Assembly: GCA_938003515.1 (NCBI GenBank)
Contig: CALKYL010000008.1
Location: forward strand, 1-5,703
DNA length: 5,703 bases
Direction of reading: 5' to 3'
Source: an uncultured bacterium
GTDB lineage: Bacteria; Planctomycetota; UBA1135; UBA2386
A program made the translations under genes and the position numbers. The notes below the pieces were generated by a model. It worked only from the letters and a program-made list of their open reading frames with translations. It had not been told where the DNA came from and ran no database searches. Below are positions 5,677 through 5,703 of this stretch, piece after piece. Each line of letters starts with the position of its first letter. Positions within the stretch are counted from its first letter, which is position 1.

Positions 5677-5703
5677 ATGACGTCGACGCGTTCGATTCCG
5701 GTC
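5677..5703 (+). CDS. Start of the next flagellar gene, probably fliH (partial)
   Basis: An ATG stands 4 bases after the fliG stop and opens a frame reading MTSTRSIPV to the window edge. Nine residues cannot identify a family. The call rests on position: fliH, the regulator of the export ATPase FliI, usually follows fliG in fliE-fliF-fliG operons, and FliH proteins often begin with a short Ser/Thr-rich leader. No clear ribosome-binding site is visible, but the 4-base gap suggests coupling to fliG. Another start slightly downstream or another flagellar gene is possible. Confidence 0.5.

Noticed and set aside
4461..5678. A 405-codon minus-strand frame opposite fliG
   Set aside because: It is an antisense shadow of fliG, rich in His, Leu and Arg, with no family match by eye.
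1..5703. A novel defence system, mobile element, CRISPR array or RNA gene
   Set aside because: Every long coding stretch is explained by known ergothioneine or flagellar families. I saw no repeat array, no transposase, no tRNA-like or rRNA-like sequence and no terminal inverted repeats.

Overview
This is a very GC-rich window (about 70% by eye, with strongly G/C-ending codons). It holds two divergent, tightly packed gene groups separated by a 178-base intergenic region. All recognisable genes are bacterial housekeeping or motility types. The gene content points to a flagellated, probably Gram-negative, high-GC bacterium (a myxobacterial or other deltaproteobacterial-type lineage, a planctomycete or a similar group are all possible), but nothing in the window fixes the phylum.

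Left arm, minus strand (1-1760): a two-gene ergothioneine-type operon. The first gene transcribed is egtD (729-1760), the SAM-dependent histidine trimethylase that makes hercynine. Ten bases after its stop comes the 5' part of an EgtB-like non-heme-iron sulfoxide synthase (1-718, GTG start, running off the left edge). Together they would carry out methylation of histidine and then oxygen-dependent C-S (or possibly C-Se) bond formation. The EgtB-like protein has a variant iron-site motif, so its exact substrate is open.

Centre (1761-1938): the divergent upstream region. It contains no gene. It contains a perfect 12-bp palindrome (1875-1886), a spaced CTCAAG/CTTGAG inverted repeat, and a poor sigma-28-like match. 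No convincing promoter can be called by eye.

Right arm, plus strand (1939-5703): an early flagellar operon, flgB-flgC-fliE-fliF-fliG and the first nine codons of what is probably fliH. FlgB and FlgC are proximal rod proteins, FliE joins the rod to the MS ring, FliF is the MS-ring membrane protein, and FliG is the rotor torque protein bound to the FliF tail. This is inside-out assembly order in one transcript. Gaps between genes are 3 to 13 bases, and two junctions share the same arrangement, in which an AGGTGA ribosome-binding site overlaps the upstream stop codon.

I found no mobile element, CRISPR array, RNA gene or unknown multi-gene system. The points worth a second look are the Gly/Pro-rich extension of FliE, the iron-site variant of the EgtB-like protein, the palindrome between the divergent operons, and some atypical residues in FliG and FlgC.
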